A DNA stretch of 63,154 nt from Candidatus Methanovorans sp. (GCA_020793565.1 DQIP01000235.1:1-63154); one strand, 5' to 3'; numbered from the stretch's first letter, positions 30,105-40,528 are shown. Made by a program: numbers and translations. The notes: generated from the sequence alone by a model not told the origin.

Positions 30105-31876
30105 AAAATGATACGAAAAATAAGATATGCATCCTTGATGAAACTACAATAAACAAGATCGCTGCTGGTGAAGTAATAGAGCGCCCGGCATCGGTTATCA
30201 AGGAACTTATTGATAATGCAATTGATGCTTCCGCTACTGGTATTCGAGTGGAAATCGGGGGGTGCTTGTCGATAATGTTGTCAGTTGTGGATAACGGGTG
30301 CGGGATGAGCAAAAATGACGTATCCGTTGCTTTCTTAAAGCACGCCACAAGCAAGATCAGGACTGCAGATGACCTTTTTGCAATCTCTACAATGGGATTT
30401 CGTGGGGAAGCGCTCTCATCCATTGCAGCGATATCAAAACTTACGATCATCACACGACAAAACGATGAACTATCTGGTACGAAAGTGATTGTTGAAGGCG
30501 GCGACCTAAAGGGTGTAACGGATGTCGGGACTGCGGTCGGGACCCGTGTTATTGTGGAAGACCTGTTCTACAACACGCCTGCGAGGAAGAAATATCTTAA
30601 AAGCGATCGCACAGAACTTGCACATGTTACGGATGTTGTCACAAGATATGCGCTTGGAAATACGGATATCTCCTTTACGCTCACCAGCAATGGCAAGACG
30701 ATACTCCGTGCACCCGCTTCAGACGGGCTTTTTGACCGTATCATACATGTGCTTGGTACTGATGTGGCAAAAGCCATGATTCCCGTTTCGTTCAAGTCTG
30801 AGTGGGCGAAAGTGTCTGGTTTTGTGTCACAACCCGAAATTACCAGAAGCGGAAACGACCTGCAGTCATTTTTTGTAAATGGGAGGAGCGTTAAATCAAA
30901 GGCTATCAGCAATGCCATGCGACTGGGTTATTATTCATTTATTGCAAAAGGACGGTATCCTGCTGCGATCCTGAACATATCGATTAATCCGGAGGATGTG
31001 GATGTCAATGTTCATCCTGCCAAGACAGAAGTGCGTTTTAGTCATGAAAAAAAGGTTATGGATACGGTTATAAAAGCCGTTGTGGAAGCACATAGGTCAC
31101 AGGTCGTCCATGAGATCGATGAAAGGGACAAAACAGTACAATCGTTGCTGGACGAAAGTCAGTCCGGGGTTAGTCCGGGTGTGGAAAATACATTGCGTGA
31201 GAGTACCACGCCTTACCATACATCGATAAAGGATACCGAGCGTCGTCTTAAACGAACAGGGAGAGAACTTTTTGCTGTGGATTCGGATACTGTGGGCAGT
31301 ATGCAGATCGATGATATTAAAATACTCGGGCAGATCAATGACCTGTATATTGTGGCGCAGTCCGGGGACGGGCTTTTGCTTATTGACCAGCACGCCGCCC
31401 ATGAGCGAATATTGTTCGACCGGATAAAAGACCGCAAGGATACAGGATGGCAGGAGTTGATCACCCCGGTTACCATTGAACTGAATGCAAAGGAGAGGAT
31501 CTTGCTGGAAGAGTACATCCCCTACCTTGAGGAGTTCGGTTTCGCCATATCTGAATTCGGGACCAATACCTATGTGATCACTGCTATCCCAAGCATATTC
31601 AGCAAACTGGAAGATACGGATGTTGTGCATGATATTATCTCAGACATCCTGTCAACCGGCAGGATCAGGGACGAGACCGGCATCTACGACCATGTATCAA
31701 AAAGCATTGCATGCCGTGGTGCGATCAAGGCAGGCGCAGCATGTAGTTTTGAGCAGATGGGGAATCTGGTCGCTCAACTGGGACTTACTGAAAATCCAAA
31801 GACATGCCCGCACGGGCGACCTACTATGGTATCGTTTACGAGAAAAGAACTTGGCAAATTGTTCGGGCGGACTTGA
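30101..31876 (+). CDS. mutL: DNA mismatch repair protein MutL
   Basis: KIAAGEVIERPASVIKELIDNAIDA; C-terminal ACRGAIKAGAACSFEQM; overlaps mutS by ATGA. Confidence 0.98.
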   Translation: MKNDTKNKICILDETTINKIAAGEVIERPASVIKELIDNAIDASATGIRVEIGGCLSIMLSVVDNGCGMSKNDVSVAFLKHATSKIRTADDLFAISTMGFRGEALSSIAAISKLTIITRQNDELSGTKVIVEGGDLKGVTDVGTAVGTRVIVEDLFYNTPARKKYLKSDRTELAHVTDVVTRYALGNTDISFTLTSNGKTILRAPASDGLFDRIIHVLGTDVAKAMIPVSFKSEWAKVSGFVSQPEITRSGNDLQSFFVNGRSVKSKAISNAMRLGYYSFIAKGRYPAAILNISINPEDVDVNVHPAKTEVRFSHEKKVMDTVIKAVVEAHRSQVVHEIDERDKTVQSLLDESQSGVSPGVENTLRESTTPYHTSIKDTERRLKRTGRELFAVDSDTVGSMQIDDIKILGQINDLYIVAQSGDGLLLIDQHAAHERILFDRIKDRKDTGWQELITPVTIELNAKERILLEEYIPYLEEFGFAISEFGTNTYVITAIPSIFSKLEDTDVVHDIISDILSTGRIRDETGIYDHVSKSIACRGAIKAGAACSFEQMGNLVAQLGLTENPKTCPHGRPTMVSFTRKELGKLFGRT

Positions 31877-31923
31877 CCATAAATCACAACTATTTTAAAC
31901 AGGTTATAGCATCCTGATTACGT

Positions 31924-33054
31924 ATGAATGAAAATGGAGTTTCGGAAAAAGAGATATTCGCTTTTTTAAATTACACTAAAACACGTGACACTACATACGA
32001 GCGTGTACTGAGTGCTATGTGCACCCACCCGCATAAGATTGCGGTTGAGGCTCATATGCAATTCATTGAAGCAAATCTTGGAGACTTCGGTTTGTTCCCG
32101 GGTACCCATGACCTCGAAAAAGAAGTAATACGGATGATGGGGGACCTTATGAACGGTCCATCCGTGCACGGGTATGTCACAACAGGCGGAACTGAATCAA
32201 ATATACAGGCACTTCGTGCCATGCGTAATATCAGCAATATCCGGCATCCGAACGTAGTTGTTCCTGAATCTGCTCATTTTTCGTTCGACAAGATTGCAGA
32301 CATGCTTGAGATCAAGATTCGAAAGGCTGCACTTAATCCGGAGTTTAAGGTAGATATGAACTCTGTAAGAAGCCTTGTGGATGAACATACTATAGGTCTG
32401 GTCGGAATTGCCGGCTCGACCGAGTTTGGTCAGATAGACCCTATCAAAGAAATGTCGGAATTTGCGGTTGAAAAAGGTATATTCCTGCATGTGGACGCTG
32501 CTTTTGGTGGTTTTGTGATCCCTTTTTTGAAACATCCGCAACCATATGATTTTGCGCTGGATGGTGTCACATCCATAGCGTCAGATCCCCATAAGATGGG
32601 ATTTAGCACCATTCCTTCAGGCGGACTGCTGTTTAAGGACCCCGTACATCTCAAGCACCTGCAGACACACACGCCATACCTTACTGTCGATACCCAGTAC
32701 TCCCTGACAGGTACCAGAAGCGGTGCTACTGTTGCAGGTACATATGCTGTTATGAAACACCTGGGAAAAGAAGGATACCAGCATATTGTAGACCAGTGTA
32801 TGGAACTTACACACATGATCGTAACAGGGGCAAGGGATATCGGGATTGAACCATTGATCGAGCCTGTTATGAATGTAGTGGCTCTTGACGTGCCTGATGC
32901 GGATTCGGTGAGAAAACGACTTCGTGAGGAATTCGGCTGGCAGGTATCCATTACACGGCAACCCCGTGCCCTGAGGCTTGTCCTGATGCCTCATGTGACT
33001 AAGAAAAATATAGAACTTTTTTTGCATGACCTGAAAACTGTGTGTGACCTTTGA
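31924..33054 (+). CDS. mfnA: L-tyrosine decarboxylase (methanofuran biosynthesis)
   Basis: PLP-dependent decarboxylase; [13 protein letters not shown] and [20 protein letters not shown]. Confidence 0.93.
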   Translation: MNENGVSEKEIFAFLNYTKTRDTTYERVLSAMCTHPHKIAVEAHMQFIEANLGDFGLFPGTHDLEKEVIRMMGDLMNGPSVHGYVTTGGTESNIQALRAMRNISNIRHPNVVVPESAHFSFDKIADMLEIKIRKAALNPEFKVDMNSVRSLVDEHTIGLVGIAGSTEFGQIDPIKEMSEFAVEKGIFLHVDAAFGGFVIPFLKHPQPYDFALDGVTSIASDPHKMGFSTIPSGGLLFKDPVHLKHLQTHTPYLTVDTQYSLTGTRSGATVAGTYAVMKHLGKEGYQHIVDQCMELTHMIVTGARDIGIEPLIEPVMNVVALDVPDADSVRKRLREEFGWQVSITRQPRALRLVLMPHVTKKNIELFLHDLKTVCDL

Positions 33055-33168
33055 TGTATTTAATTAGCATATGCAAAACGATATGTTTGATTACAAATGT
33101 TCCTTCAATTTTGACGAATTTGAATGGAAATCTGGGCTGTACAATCCTCAATTCTGACAAAAGACAGG

Positions 33169-33852
33169 TTATATAAGAAAAATAAAATCCACAAACTCTG
33201 AAACTGCCTTATTTTCAGATAATTCAGCCTTAAATCTGGTAAGAACCTGATATTGCCATGTTTTTCGCATTGCCTTAAAAGGAATGAACTTTTGATGGAT
33301 GAATTTACCTGATTTATCAAATCCACCTTCGGTTAGAAGTATGTGAAGATGTGGATTGGACCCCATCTTTTTGGAAAACGAATGCAACACAACAATAGCA
33401 CCTGCCTGCAATTGTCCACCTCTGTGTTTTAATGATATTGTGTCGTTGATTGCTTTAATTGCTGCATCCATCAGAACCTTTAGCAATGAACGATTTTGCT
33501 CCACTGTGAATCTTAGCATCTCTGGAATTGTGAGAACTGCATGACGATGGGGAACAGTGAACATTGCTTTTTTGAGAGATTTTGCCCATTTGTCGGTGTG
33601 ATTCTTACCACAATTCGTGCAGATGCGACTGTTGCATCCAAAATGAACAGTTTTGAACTCTCCACAACATTCGCATTGATATACAAAGTAACCCCGACTT
33701 TCGTCCTTGCAGGAAAGCATCTTGTTAACTTCTTCGATCTCAACAGTGCGAAGGCTATCTGTTGCAGTGAGGCAAAACGTGTTCCAGTTATTATTGTCCT
33801 CAAATATGTGCTTAACAGTAATGGTTGGTTTGAATGGGGGAATAGTGGGCAC
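33169..33852 (-). mobile_element. Truncated IS91/IS801-like HUH transposase (remnant)
   Basis: N-terminal zinc domain (YQCECCGEFKTVHFGCNSRICTNCGKNHTDKWAK) and HLHILLTEGG HUH; ends early. Confidence 0.75.
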
Positions 33853-33909
33853 AATATAGATGAATGTTGAGAAGAGGTTTATGTGGTTCGCTACATTGTG
33901 GATATGAAA

Positions 33910-33996
33910 AGTTATAAATTATATACAACGAGAAAATCTTCGCTAACGCTCAGATTAACTCGGACTACATAATCCCATAGATTATATACAACGAGA
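33910..33996 (+). repeat. Dispersed ~62-bp palindromic element, copy D (1.3 units)
   Basis: ttataaattatatacaacgagaaaatcttcgctaacgctcagattaactcggactacataatcccatagattatatacaacgagaaaa. Confidence 0.9.
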
Positions 33997-34012
33997 AAAA
34001 AGAAAGATGATC

Positions 34013-34291
34013 TCACAGGAGTTTGTTAAATTCTGCACTAAGGACATTGCCCTGTGTGACACCTGTAAAACGTCTTGCTTCAACATCATCTTTTTCCATG
34101 ACAAGTGTCGGAACTACACGAATAGAATACTTTGCTGCAAGTTCCTGATTCTGGTCAACATCGATTCCCTTGATCTCTACCCGGTCACCAAATTCCTTTT
34201 CAAGTTTATCAAGGATCGGTTTCTGCATTCTGCACGGTCCACACCATGTGGCTGTAAAATCTAATAATATTGGTTTGCCCATTTGTATCAC
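34013..34291 (-). CDS. Thioredoxin
   Basis: ATWCGPCRMQKP. Confidence 0.95.
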   Translation of the reverse strand: MIQMGKPILLDFTATWCGPCRMQKPILDKLEKEFGDRVEIKGIDVDQNQELAAKYSIRVVPTLVMEKDDVEARRFTGVTQGNVLSAEFNKLL

Positions 34292-34753
34292 CTATTTGTA
34301 GTTATTATTACTATTACTATTATTAGTATCTGAATTATCATCTTATTTAGGTTTTGTATAACACATTATACATTATCTGCATATATCAGGTATGCTTTTC
34401 TTTTTCTTCCAGATTCCTGACATAATATTATCCTTTGTACCAGATTGCCATCATTTTACAATCCGGTGGTATTGCACGGACTACACACAACCATTGTGCT
34501 ACTCACATAAATACGTTTCGCATGTTAGATATGTTAAAAGTACAAATACCGAGGGGAAAGGAAAATGGCGGCAATGCTACCACCTGCCTGTGCCGTACCG
34601 GAATCTCCCCCGATACATATACTCGGCAACCACAACTGCCGATAATGCTGCAACTGCGATAACAACCCGCATACTCGACAGTCCTGTTGATACTTTTGGC
34701 GCTGTTGCAATCGAAAACTTCTCCAGCTACAAAAAAAATAAGTGAAAAAATAA

Positions 34754-35425
34754 GTGATCACTGTCACGTTGAAAAATATAACATCCATAGCAAATGAGAT
34801 TATATGCTACGCTGAATGCGTCAATAATTCAGGCCTTTTACCGTTGATTACGTTCTTGATAGTTGTATCGATATTTCTTTTCGCATTTTACCTGAAAACC
34901 AAAACCCCGATCCATCGAGTTATTTCATTTGCAGGTGCACAACTATTAATGGTTGGTGCTATCGCCGCAATCTTTTCGACAATGGAATGCAGCCGCATGC
35001 TGACAATTGAGATGTATCTTGCATACGTATTGATCTCAACAAGCGTTATGATGTTTCTGCCCGGATCATATTACAAGATACTTATCAGACACTACAATGC
35101 ACGTCCGATCTCAGAGATCGTTGATTGGGCAGATAATTTTGTGAACACGCTTGCCAATAATTCACAGGTATATTATTTTGATTCCGCGATCCCAAAAGCG
35201 TTCACATCAGGCAAGGCGATCTTTGTATCAATTGGCATGCTTGAGATTTTTGATGAAGCATGGCATCTGCGCCATAATAACAAAACTCCGATCCTGCGGC
35301 AACTGTCGCTGATGACCTTCACAAAATACCGACCTGAACAGGAACTTGAACTGATGGCAAACAGGTTTGCTGAAGAGATCGTTGGCAGGGAACCACTTGA
35401 GTCAGCATGGGCAAAACTCATTTAA
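34754..35425 (+). CDS. Membrane protein resembling an M48 peptidase lacking HExxH
   Basis: TM helices then IPKAFTSGKAIFVSIGMLEIF and ELELMANRFAEEIVG; no HExxH. Confidence 0.5.
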   Translation: MITVTLKNITSIANEIICYAECVNNSGLLPLITFLIVVSIFLFAFYLKTKTPIHRVISFAGAQLLMVGAIAAIFSTMECSRMLTIEMYLAYVLISTSVMMFLPGSYYKILIRHYNARPISEIVDWADNFVNTLANNSQVYYFDSAIPKAFTSGKAIFVSIGMLEIFDEAWHLRHNNKTPILRQLSLMTFTKYRPEQELELMANRFAEEIVGREPLESAWAKLI

Positions 35426-35486
35426 AACTGCCAGATTTACTCCTTTTAAAGAATTAGCAGCAATAATAACAGCAACCACCCATAAC

Positions 35487-35513
35487 TAATTATACTAAAT
35501 ATTAGTATAATTA
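35487..35513. repeat. Perfect 12-bp-arm palindrome
   Basis: TAATTATACTAA ATA TTAGTATAATTA. Confidence 0.85.
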
Positions 35514-35733
35514 TAATTACACAGATGTATCGGTAATGAGAGTGGCTGGTGCATATAAAATGTGCAATACTACTGAACTTGAGGGACAATGGTAACAATT
35601 GCAAAGACACAAAACACGGCTACAGAAGAAGAACGTGTGAATCCAAATACCGATAAATATGAAGATGGCTTCCATACTTCATGTGGCCAGGCATACATAC
35701 GTTTTGAAAGGTAAGCAATCCAAATTTGATTTT

Positions 35734-35854
35734 CGGTATCCATTTCAAATCCAATGTTAACGACCCTATTTTGAAATATAAAGCATTTTCAGGCACTTTA
35801 TTCAGGTAATTTGAATATGTATGCATTTCACCTTGCTTTTTGAAATGGATACCG
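35734..35854. repeat. 121-bp segment bounded by perfect 16-bp inverted repeats
   Basis: CGGTATCCATTTCAAA ... TTTGAAATGGATACCG. Confidence 0.8.
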
Positions 35855-36008
35855 ACCGCACATGATTATGCTGGCAATTTCAGACCGGATCTACGGTATT
35901 AGCACGATTTGAATGTTATTATTGGCACACCGTAAATCCTATTCATCCAGTCCATTATGCTTGCGTCCCGTATCGATTCAGGAATAAGCATCTAATGTAA
36001 CCTCAGCC

Positions 36009-36785
36009 TCATTTTCTCTTTATGTTACTGTAATACATACACTCATCACTAGAGAACAGCGGCATCTCAACCGCCCCTTCAACAATCTCAACAGGCGCGC
36101 CGCGAACGAGTACACACGGCACCCCTTCATCCGCTTCACCCATCAACACCTGCGAGGCTGAAACAAGATTATCCGCAACCGCCTTTTGTGTGATATGCAA
36201 TGTTTTGCCGAAAAGGTCAGATGACCCTCTTGCATCTTCAACAGGCCTGATACCCGACGATCCAAGCGCGATCCCCACGCAGCCAAGCCGCAGGGGCTGT
36301 GTCCTGCTATCCCCGATAATCACGCCAACATGGCAGGAATATCGTTTCTCGATCCCGGCGCGGATGAGTGCTGCACTTTTTTGGGCATCTTTTGGAAGCA
36401 GTACTACACACCCATCAGGCGCATTGGAATCATCGATACCCGCATTCGGAGACAGGGTGCCGTTGGTGATAGTAAGTGCAGCGCCCGGAACGCCTCCGAA
36501 AACATCATCACATTCCTGCAGGATAAGTTCCATCTCCCGCGCATCAAGTTCGTACTTTTTTGCAAATTCCCGTGCCTTGTTTCCAGGATTTACATTACAA
36601 AGTTGTACAACCCGTTCTTCCGCAGTCGCAACTGCGGACTCTGCAAGAACAAGTATATCGTTATCCACAGGATGCATTCCTGCACTTGCAAACGCATCCG
36701 AGAGAATCTCCACTATGTCGTCACCCGGTTTTATGAGTGCAGTCCGTATCCCGAACATCTGCATGGAAGAATAACTGTTGTTCAT
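36009..36785 (-). CDS. cofE: Coenzyme F420-0:L-glutamate ligase
   Basis: MFGIRTALIKPGDDI; SDSRTQPLRLGCVGIALG-like motif. Confidence 0.9.
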   Translation of the reverse strand: MNNSYSSMQMFGIRTALIKPGDDIVEILSDAFASAGMHPVDNDILVLAESAVATAEERVVQLCNVNPGNKAREFAKKYELDAREMELILQECDDVFGGVPGAALTITNGTLSPNAGIDDSNAPDGCVVLLPKDAQKSAALIRAGIEKRYSCHVGVIIGDSRTQPLRLGCVGIALGSSGIRPVEDARGSSDLFGKTLHITQKAVADNLVSASQVLMGEADEGVPCVLVRGAPVEIVEGAVEMPLFSSDECMYYSNIKRK

Positions 36786-36786
36786 G

Positions 36787-38034
36787 TCAACCGCCGTTTT
36801 TGAGATAATCACCCATGATCTTGATAGCGCAGTACTCACCGCACATTGAACACGGTCCTTCCACAGGGCACATATTCCCTGGTTTATCAGGATCGATCGC
36901 AAGTTTCAACTGTGCAGCCCAATCAAATTTAGCACGCTTTTTCGCAAGCATCAGATCCCTGTCACTCACGCCGTACTTGATGGAATCACCAATATGTGCC
37001 GCGACCTTGAATGCGATAAGCCCTTCTCTCACCTGCGCAGGAGTTGGAAGGGCAAGATGTTCCGATGGCGTGATATAACACATATAATCCGCACCCGCAC
37101 CGATTGCCATACTCGCACCAACCGCACCTGCGATGTGGTCATATCCCAGCGCAATATCTGTAGGCAACGGCCCTGCCACAAACAGCGGAAAATCAGATCT
37201 TGATTTATAGAACTGCACAGATCCGGATATGTCTTTTGCCTGCACATGCCCGCCCATGCCTTCTATGATGACCTGCACCCCTTCTTCATTTGCTTTATTT
37301 GCAAGGCGCGTATTGGTATTGATCTCCATCTCCTGCGCACCGTCACGCAGGTCATGGATACACCCGCTTCGCATGGAATTACCAAGGGATAGCACAACAT
37401 CGTTTTTCCTGAGTATCCCGAGCACCTCGTCAAAATTTTCAATAAAAGGGTTCTCACATTCGTTCGTCAGCATATAGACACTTGTAAATGAACCGCCCTT
37501 TGAGACCATACCCATTACACGCCCTGTGCCCTTTAGTTTTTCAAGGATGCTTTTTTCCACACAATGGAGAACAACTGAACTTACACCCTCATTGACATGT
37601 TCTTTTAGATTTGAGAGTATATCATCCTCATTGACACCCTTCATGCCGTGCTCAACAATGGACTGGTATATCGGGACTGTAGTGATCGGCAATGTGGTGT
37701 TCTCAAATACCATCCTGCGAATCTTGGAAATATCCCCTCCCATTGAAAGATCTGTGATGGTATCTGCCCCGTATTTTTCAGCGATCTTCACTTTTTCCAT
37801 CTCACCGGCAGGATCAATTGATACTGATGATGTGCCCAGGTTGACATTTATCTTTGTGCTCACACCTTTTCCAATGGCAACAGGACGTTTTCCTTTTCGT
37901 GTCATTACGACGAGGCTGCCATTTGCGACATTCGCCAGAACTGCATTTTCATTAAGACCTTCGGTCTTTGCAACCTGTTCCATTTCAATGGTGAGGGTTC
38001 CGTTTTTTGCGTGATCGACTTGTGTAAATTTCAT
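36787..38034 (-). CDS. thiC: Phosphomethylpyrimidine synthase ThiC
   Basis: GADTITDLSMGGDI; C-terminal CPVEGPCSMCGEYCAIK. Confidence 0.95.
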   Translation of the reverse strand: MKFTQVDHAKNGTLTIEMEQVAKTEGLNENAVLANVANGSLVVMTRKGKRPVAIGKGVSTKINVNLGTSSVSIDPAGEMEKVKIAEKYGADTITDLSMGGDISKIRRMVFENTTLPITTVPIYQSIVEHGMKGVNEDDILSNLKEHVNEGVSSVVLHCVEKSILEKLKGTGRVMGMVSKGGSFTSVYMLTNECENPFIENFDEVLGILRKNDVVLSLGNSMRSGCIHDLRDGAQEMEINTNTRLANKANEEGVQVIIEGMGGHVQAKDISGSVQFYKSRSDFPLFVAGPLPTDIALGYDHIAGAVGASMAIGAGADYMCYITPSEHLALPTPAQVREGLIAFKVAAHIGDSIKYGVSDRDLMLAKKRAKFDWAAQLKLAIDPDKPGNMCPVEGPCSMCGEYCAIKIMGDYLKNGG

Positions 38035-38059
38035 TGATTTTTCACTCTTTCTGTTTTTT

Positions 38060-38122
38060 AGTGTATATGACCTATAAGATTATGTAATTCGGGTTAATCC
38101 GGGCACAGGGAGAATCTTCTCA
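38060..38122 (-). repeat. Dispersed ~62-bp palindromic element, copy E (diverged)
   Basis: Reverse complement gagaagattctccctgtgcccggattaacccgaattacataatcttatagg. Confidence 0.7.
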
Positions 38123-38138
38123 CCAGGCTATTGTGCTA

Positions 38139-39023
38139 TTATCGCCTGACAGGAAGTCCCGCCATCTCAAGCAGTTTTGGTGTATTCAGGTGTTGTCCTA
38201 TAGGCATCAAGTGAATCCCGCGACATGTTTTTTTAAGCATTCCAATCGTTTCCGAACATATCATAAGCCCTTCCTGCACAGGGTTACCTGCACTTTCCAT
38301 TCTTGCGATGATCTCATCATCCACATTTATCCCCGGAATATTCTCATTCATGAACCTGGCCGCATTTGCGGATTTTAAGGGAATGAGTCCTGCTATTATT
38401 GGAATATCAAGGTGAGACACTGATCCGGTGAACTCCTCAAATTGCCCGACATCATAAACAGCCTGCGTTTGTATGAAACGTGCGCCCATCCTGACCTTCT
38501 TTTCAAGTTTCATCATCTGCATAACCTGCGAAGGGTCAGTGTTGGACACTGCCCCGACAACCAGTTCAGGTACACCTTCCAGTTCATTTCCTGAAATATC
38601 AAAACCGTTTTGCATCTTCTGCACCATCGAAAGAAGTTGCACGGAATCAAGATCATAAACAGGCTTTGCACCCGGGTGATCACCGTTTGTAGTATGATCA
38701 CCTGACATTAAGCAGATGTTCCCAATACCAAGCGCCGCCGCTCCCAGTATATCCGACTGGATTGACAATCGGTTGCGATCCCTACATGTCATCTGCATGA
38801 TTACCTCATACCCCCTCTCAAGCAGTAATTTGCCAAGCGCCAAAGGACTCATGCGCATGATTGCACGCTGGTTGTCCGTGATATTGAGCGCATCCACTAA
38901 CCCTTTGAGTATCTTTGCATCTGCAAGTGCAGCCGATGCATCTACACCTTTTGGAGGTGTAATCTCTGCGGTTATGATGAATTTGTTTGAGTTGAGTTTT
39001 TCACCGAAAGTTGATTGCATCAT
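38139..39023 (-). CDS. Methylenetetrahydrofolate reductase family protein (MetF-like)
   Basis: FIITAEITPPKGVDASAAL; QMTCRDRNRLSIQSDILGAAALGIGNICLMSGDH; GARFIQTQAVYD. Confidence 0.9.
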   Translation of the reverse strand: MMQSTFGEKLNSNKFIITAEITPPKGVDASAALADAKILKGLVDALNITDNQRAIMRMSPLALGKLLLERGYEVIMQMTCRDRNRLSIQSDILGAAALGIGNICLMSGDHTTNGDHPGAKPVYDLDSVQLLSMVQKMQNGFDISGNELEGVPELVVGAVSNTDPSQVMQMMKLEKKVRMGARFIQTQAVYDVGQFEEFTGSVSHLDIPIIAGLIPLKSANAARFMNENIPGINVDDEIIARMESAGNPVQEGLMICSETIGMLKKTCRGIHLMPIGQHLNTPKLLEMAGLPVRR

Positions 39024-39247
39024 AGGTAATATGTTGGATTAGGGTTTTAAATACATCGAAAAGATAACGTCCGGTTTTACTCCCCTTTTCGTTTCCCCAG
39101 ATAAATTACATCAATAGCCAATCCGGATTCTTCTAAATGTTTGTTGGTCGTGGTTCTCGCTTTCGCGTGTGTTTCAGACATTCTACTTATGACACATTCG
39201 GTTTTGTTTGGTGTAATGTTTATTGTTGCGGTGTATATTGAATAATA

Positions 39248-39341
39248 GTGTCATGTCAACAATACAAAGTTGCTAAACGGAAGGGGTTAGGACATATGTG
39301 AAAAACGGTGCGACCATGCGCGCAGCGCGGCATACTGTCAA
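39248..39341 (+). repeat. 94-bp repeat, copy 1
   Basis: Aligns with reverse complement of 48481-48574 (gtgtcat.tcaacaatacaa.gttgctaaacggaagg...). Confidence 0.85.
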
Positions 39342-40528
39342 CGGCGGCTTTGATCGACAAAGCTGGCAGCCAGCTCATCAGACGTCATTTTACCAGTGTG
39401 CCGGAATTGATCGCGGCGGTCTATGCCAGCCTTGTCCATTATCTGGAAGATGTCGGATGTTTGCGAACAGGGCCGTTCGATGCAACGGCAGCGCGTAACG
39501 CCACACTGGAAGACATCTCGCCTGACAAAGTGCAGTGGTTCTTATCCCGCGCGCATAATGCACGTGATTATGCTTTGGCAGAAACAACCCCTGTAGCTGA
39601 TATGTTAACACATTTAGATCTTCTTGATAACGGGAAACCCAATCATGCGGCCATTTTGTTATTCGGGGTCAAACCCCAGCGCTTTCTAATCTCTTCAGAA
39701 TTAAAGTGCATGCATTTTCATACCCTGGAGAAGCACAAGCCGATTCCTTCATATCAGATATACAAAGGAACAATCTTTGATATGGTAGATCAGGCAGTTG
39801 ATTTTGTCATGTCGAAACTGAACCGGTCTGTCGGAACCCGCACCTTGGGACCGCAGGCACCTGTTGAATATGACATCCCTCAGGAAGTTGTCACAGAAGG
39901 TATCGTAAACGCCGTAGCACATCGCGATTACACCAGTAATGCAAGCGTGGAAGTACAGCTTTTCCCTGACCGACTTGAAATCTGGAATCCCGGCACCGTG
40001 CATCCTCCGCTGACACTGGAAAAACTGCTCCTGCCCCATGCCAGCCAACCCAACAATCCATTGATCGCTGAACCGCTTTTCTTGACAAAATATATTGAGA
40101 AGGCAGGCACGGGAACGGTCGATATGCTTGAACGCTGCCGGAAGGCAGGAATGCGGGAACCTGAGTTTCGTTTGGATTCGGGTTTTTTCATCCTGACTAT
40201 TTGGCGTAATATATTTGAGATACCAGTGGTTCAACCGAAGCAGGAGCTGGAGTCACGGCTAGAGTCACGGCTAGAGTCACTCTTAGCAGCAAAGATTCTT
40301 ATCATCTTAAAATACGGTAAACAGGGCAAGTCTGGATTGGCATTCAAACTTGGGCACAAAACAGTGTCAGGGGAACTTCATAAACAAGTCCGGAGACTTG
40401 TGGGGCTTAATTTCATTGAAATGACCATCCCCAAAAAGCCTAATAGTCGCCTGCAGAAATACCGATTGACTGGAAAAGGCCAAAACCTTCTGACAAAACA
40501 GAAAAATGGGATTCAGGATAATGAATAG
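39308..40528 (+). CDS. AAA-4/HATPase_c_4-type ATP-binding protein, likely N-terminally truncated
   Basis: EVVTEGIVNAVAHRDYTSNASVEVQLFPDRLEIWNPG; LTKYIEKAGTGTVDML; lacks the AlbA_2 N-terminus. Confidence 0.8.
   Translation: MRPCAQRGILSTAALIDKAGSQLIRRHFTSVPELIAAVYASLVHYLEDVGCLRTGPFDATAARNATLEDISPDKVQWFLSRAHNARDYALAETTPVADMLTHLDLLDNGKPNHAAILLFGVKPQRFLISSELKCMHFHTLEKHKPIPSYQIYKGTIFDMVDQAVDFVMSKLNRSVGTRTLGPQAPVEYDIPQEVVTEGIVNAVAHRDYTSNASVEVQLFPDRLEIWNPGTVHPPLTLEKLLLPHASQPNNPLIAEPLFLTKYIEKAGTGTVDMLERCRKAGMREPEFRLDSGFFILTIWRNIFEIPVVQPKQELESRLESRLESLLAAKILIILKYGKQGKSGLAFKLGHKTVSGELHKQVRRLVGLNFIEMTIPKKPNSRLQKYRLTGKGQNLLTKQKNGIQDNE

Noticed and set aside
34392-34745. 117-aa plus-strand ORF and overlapping 34534..34788 minus ORF
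   Set aside because: No recognisable domain or good start context; likely spurious.
36190-36803. Plus-strand ORFs over cofE
   Set aside because: Antisense to a confident CofE coding region.
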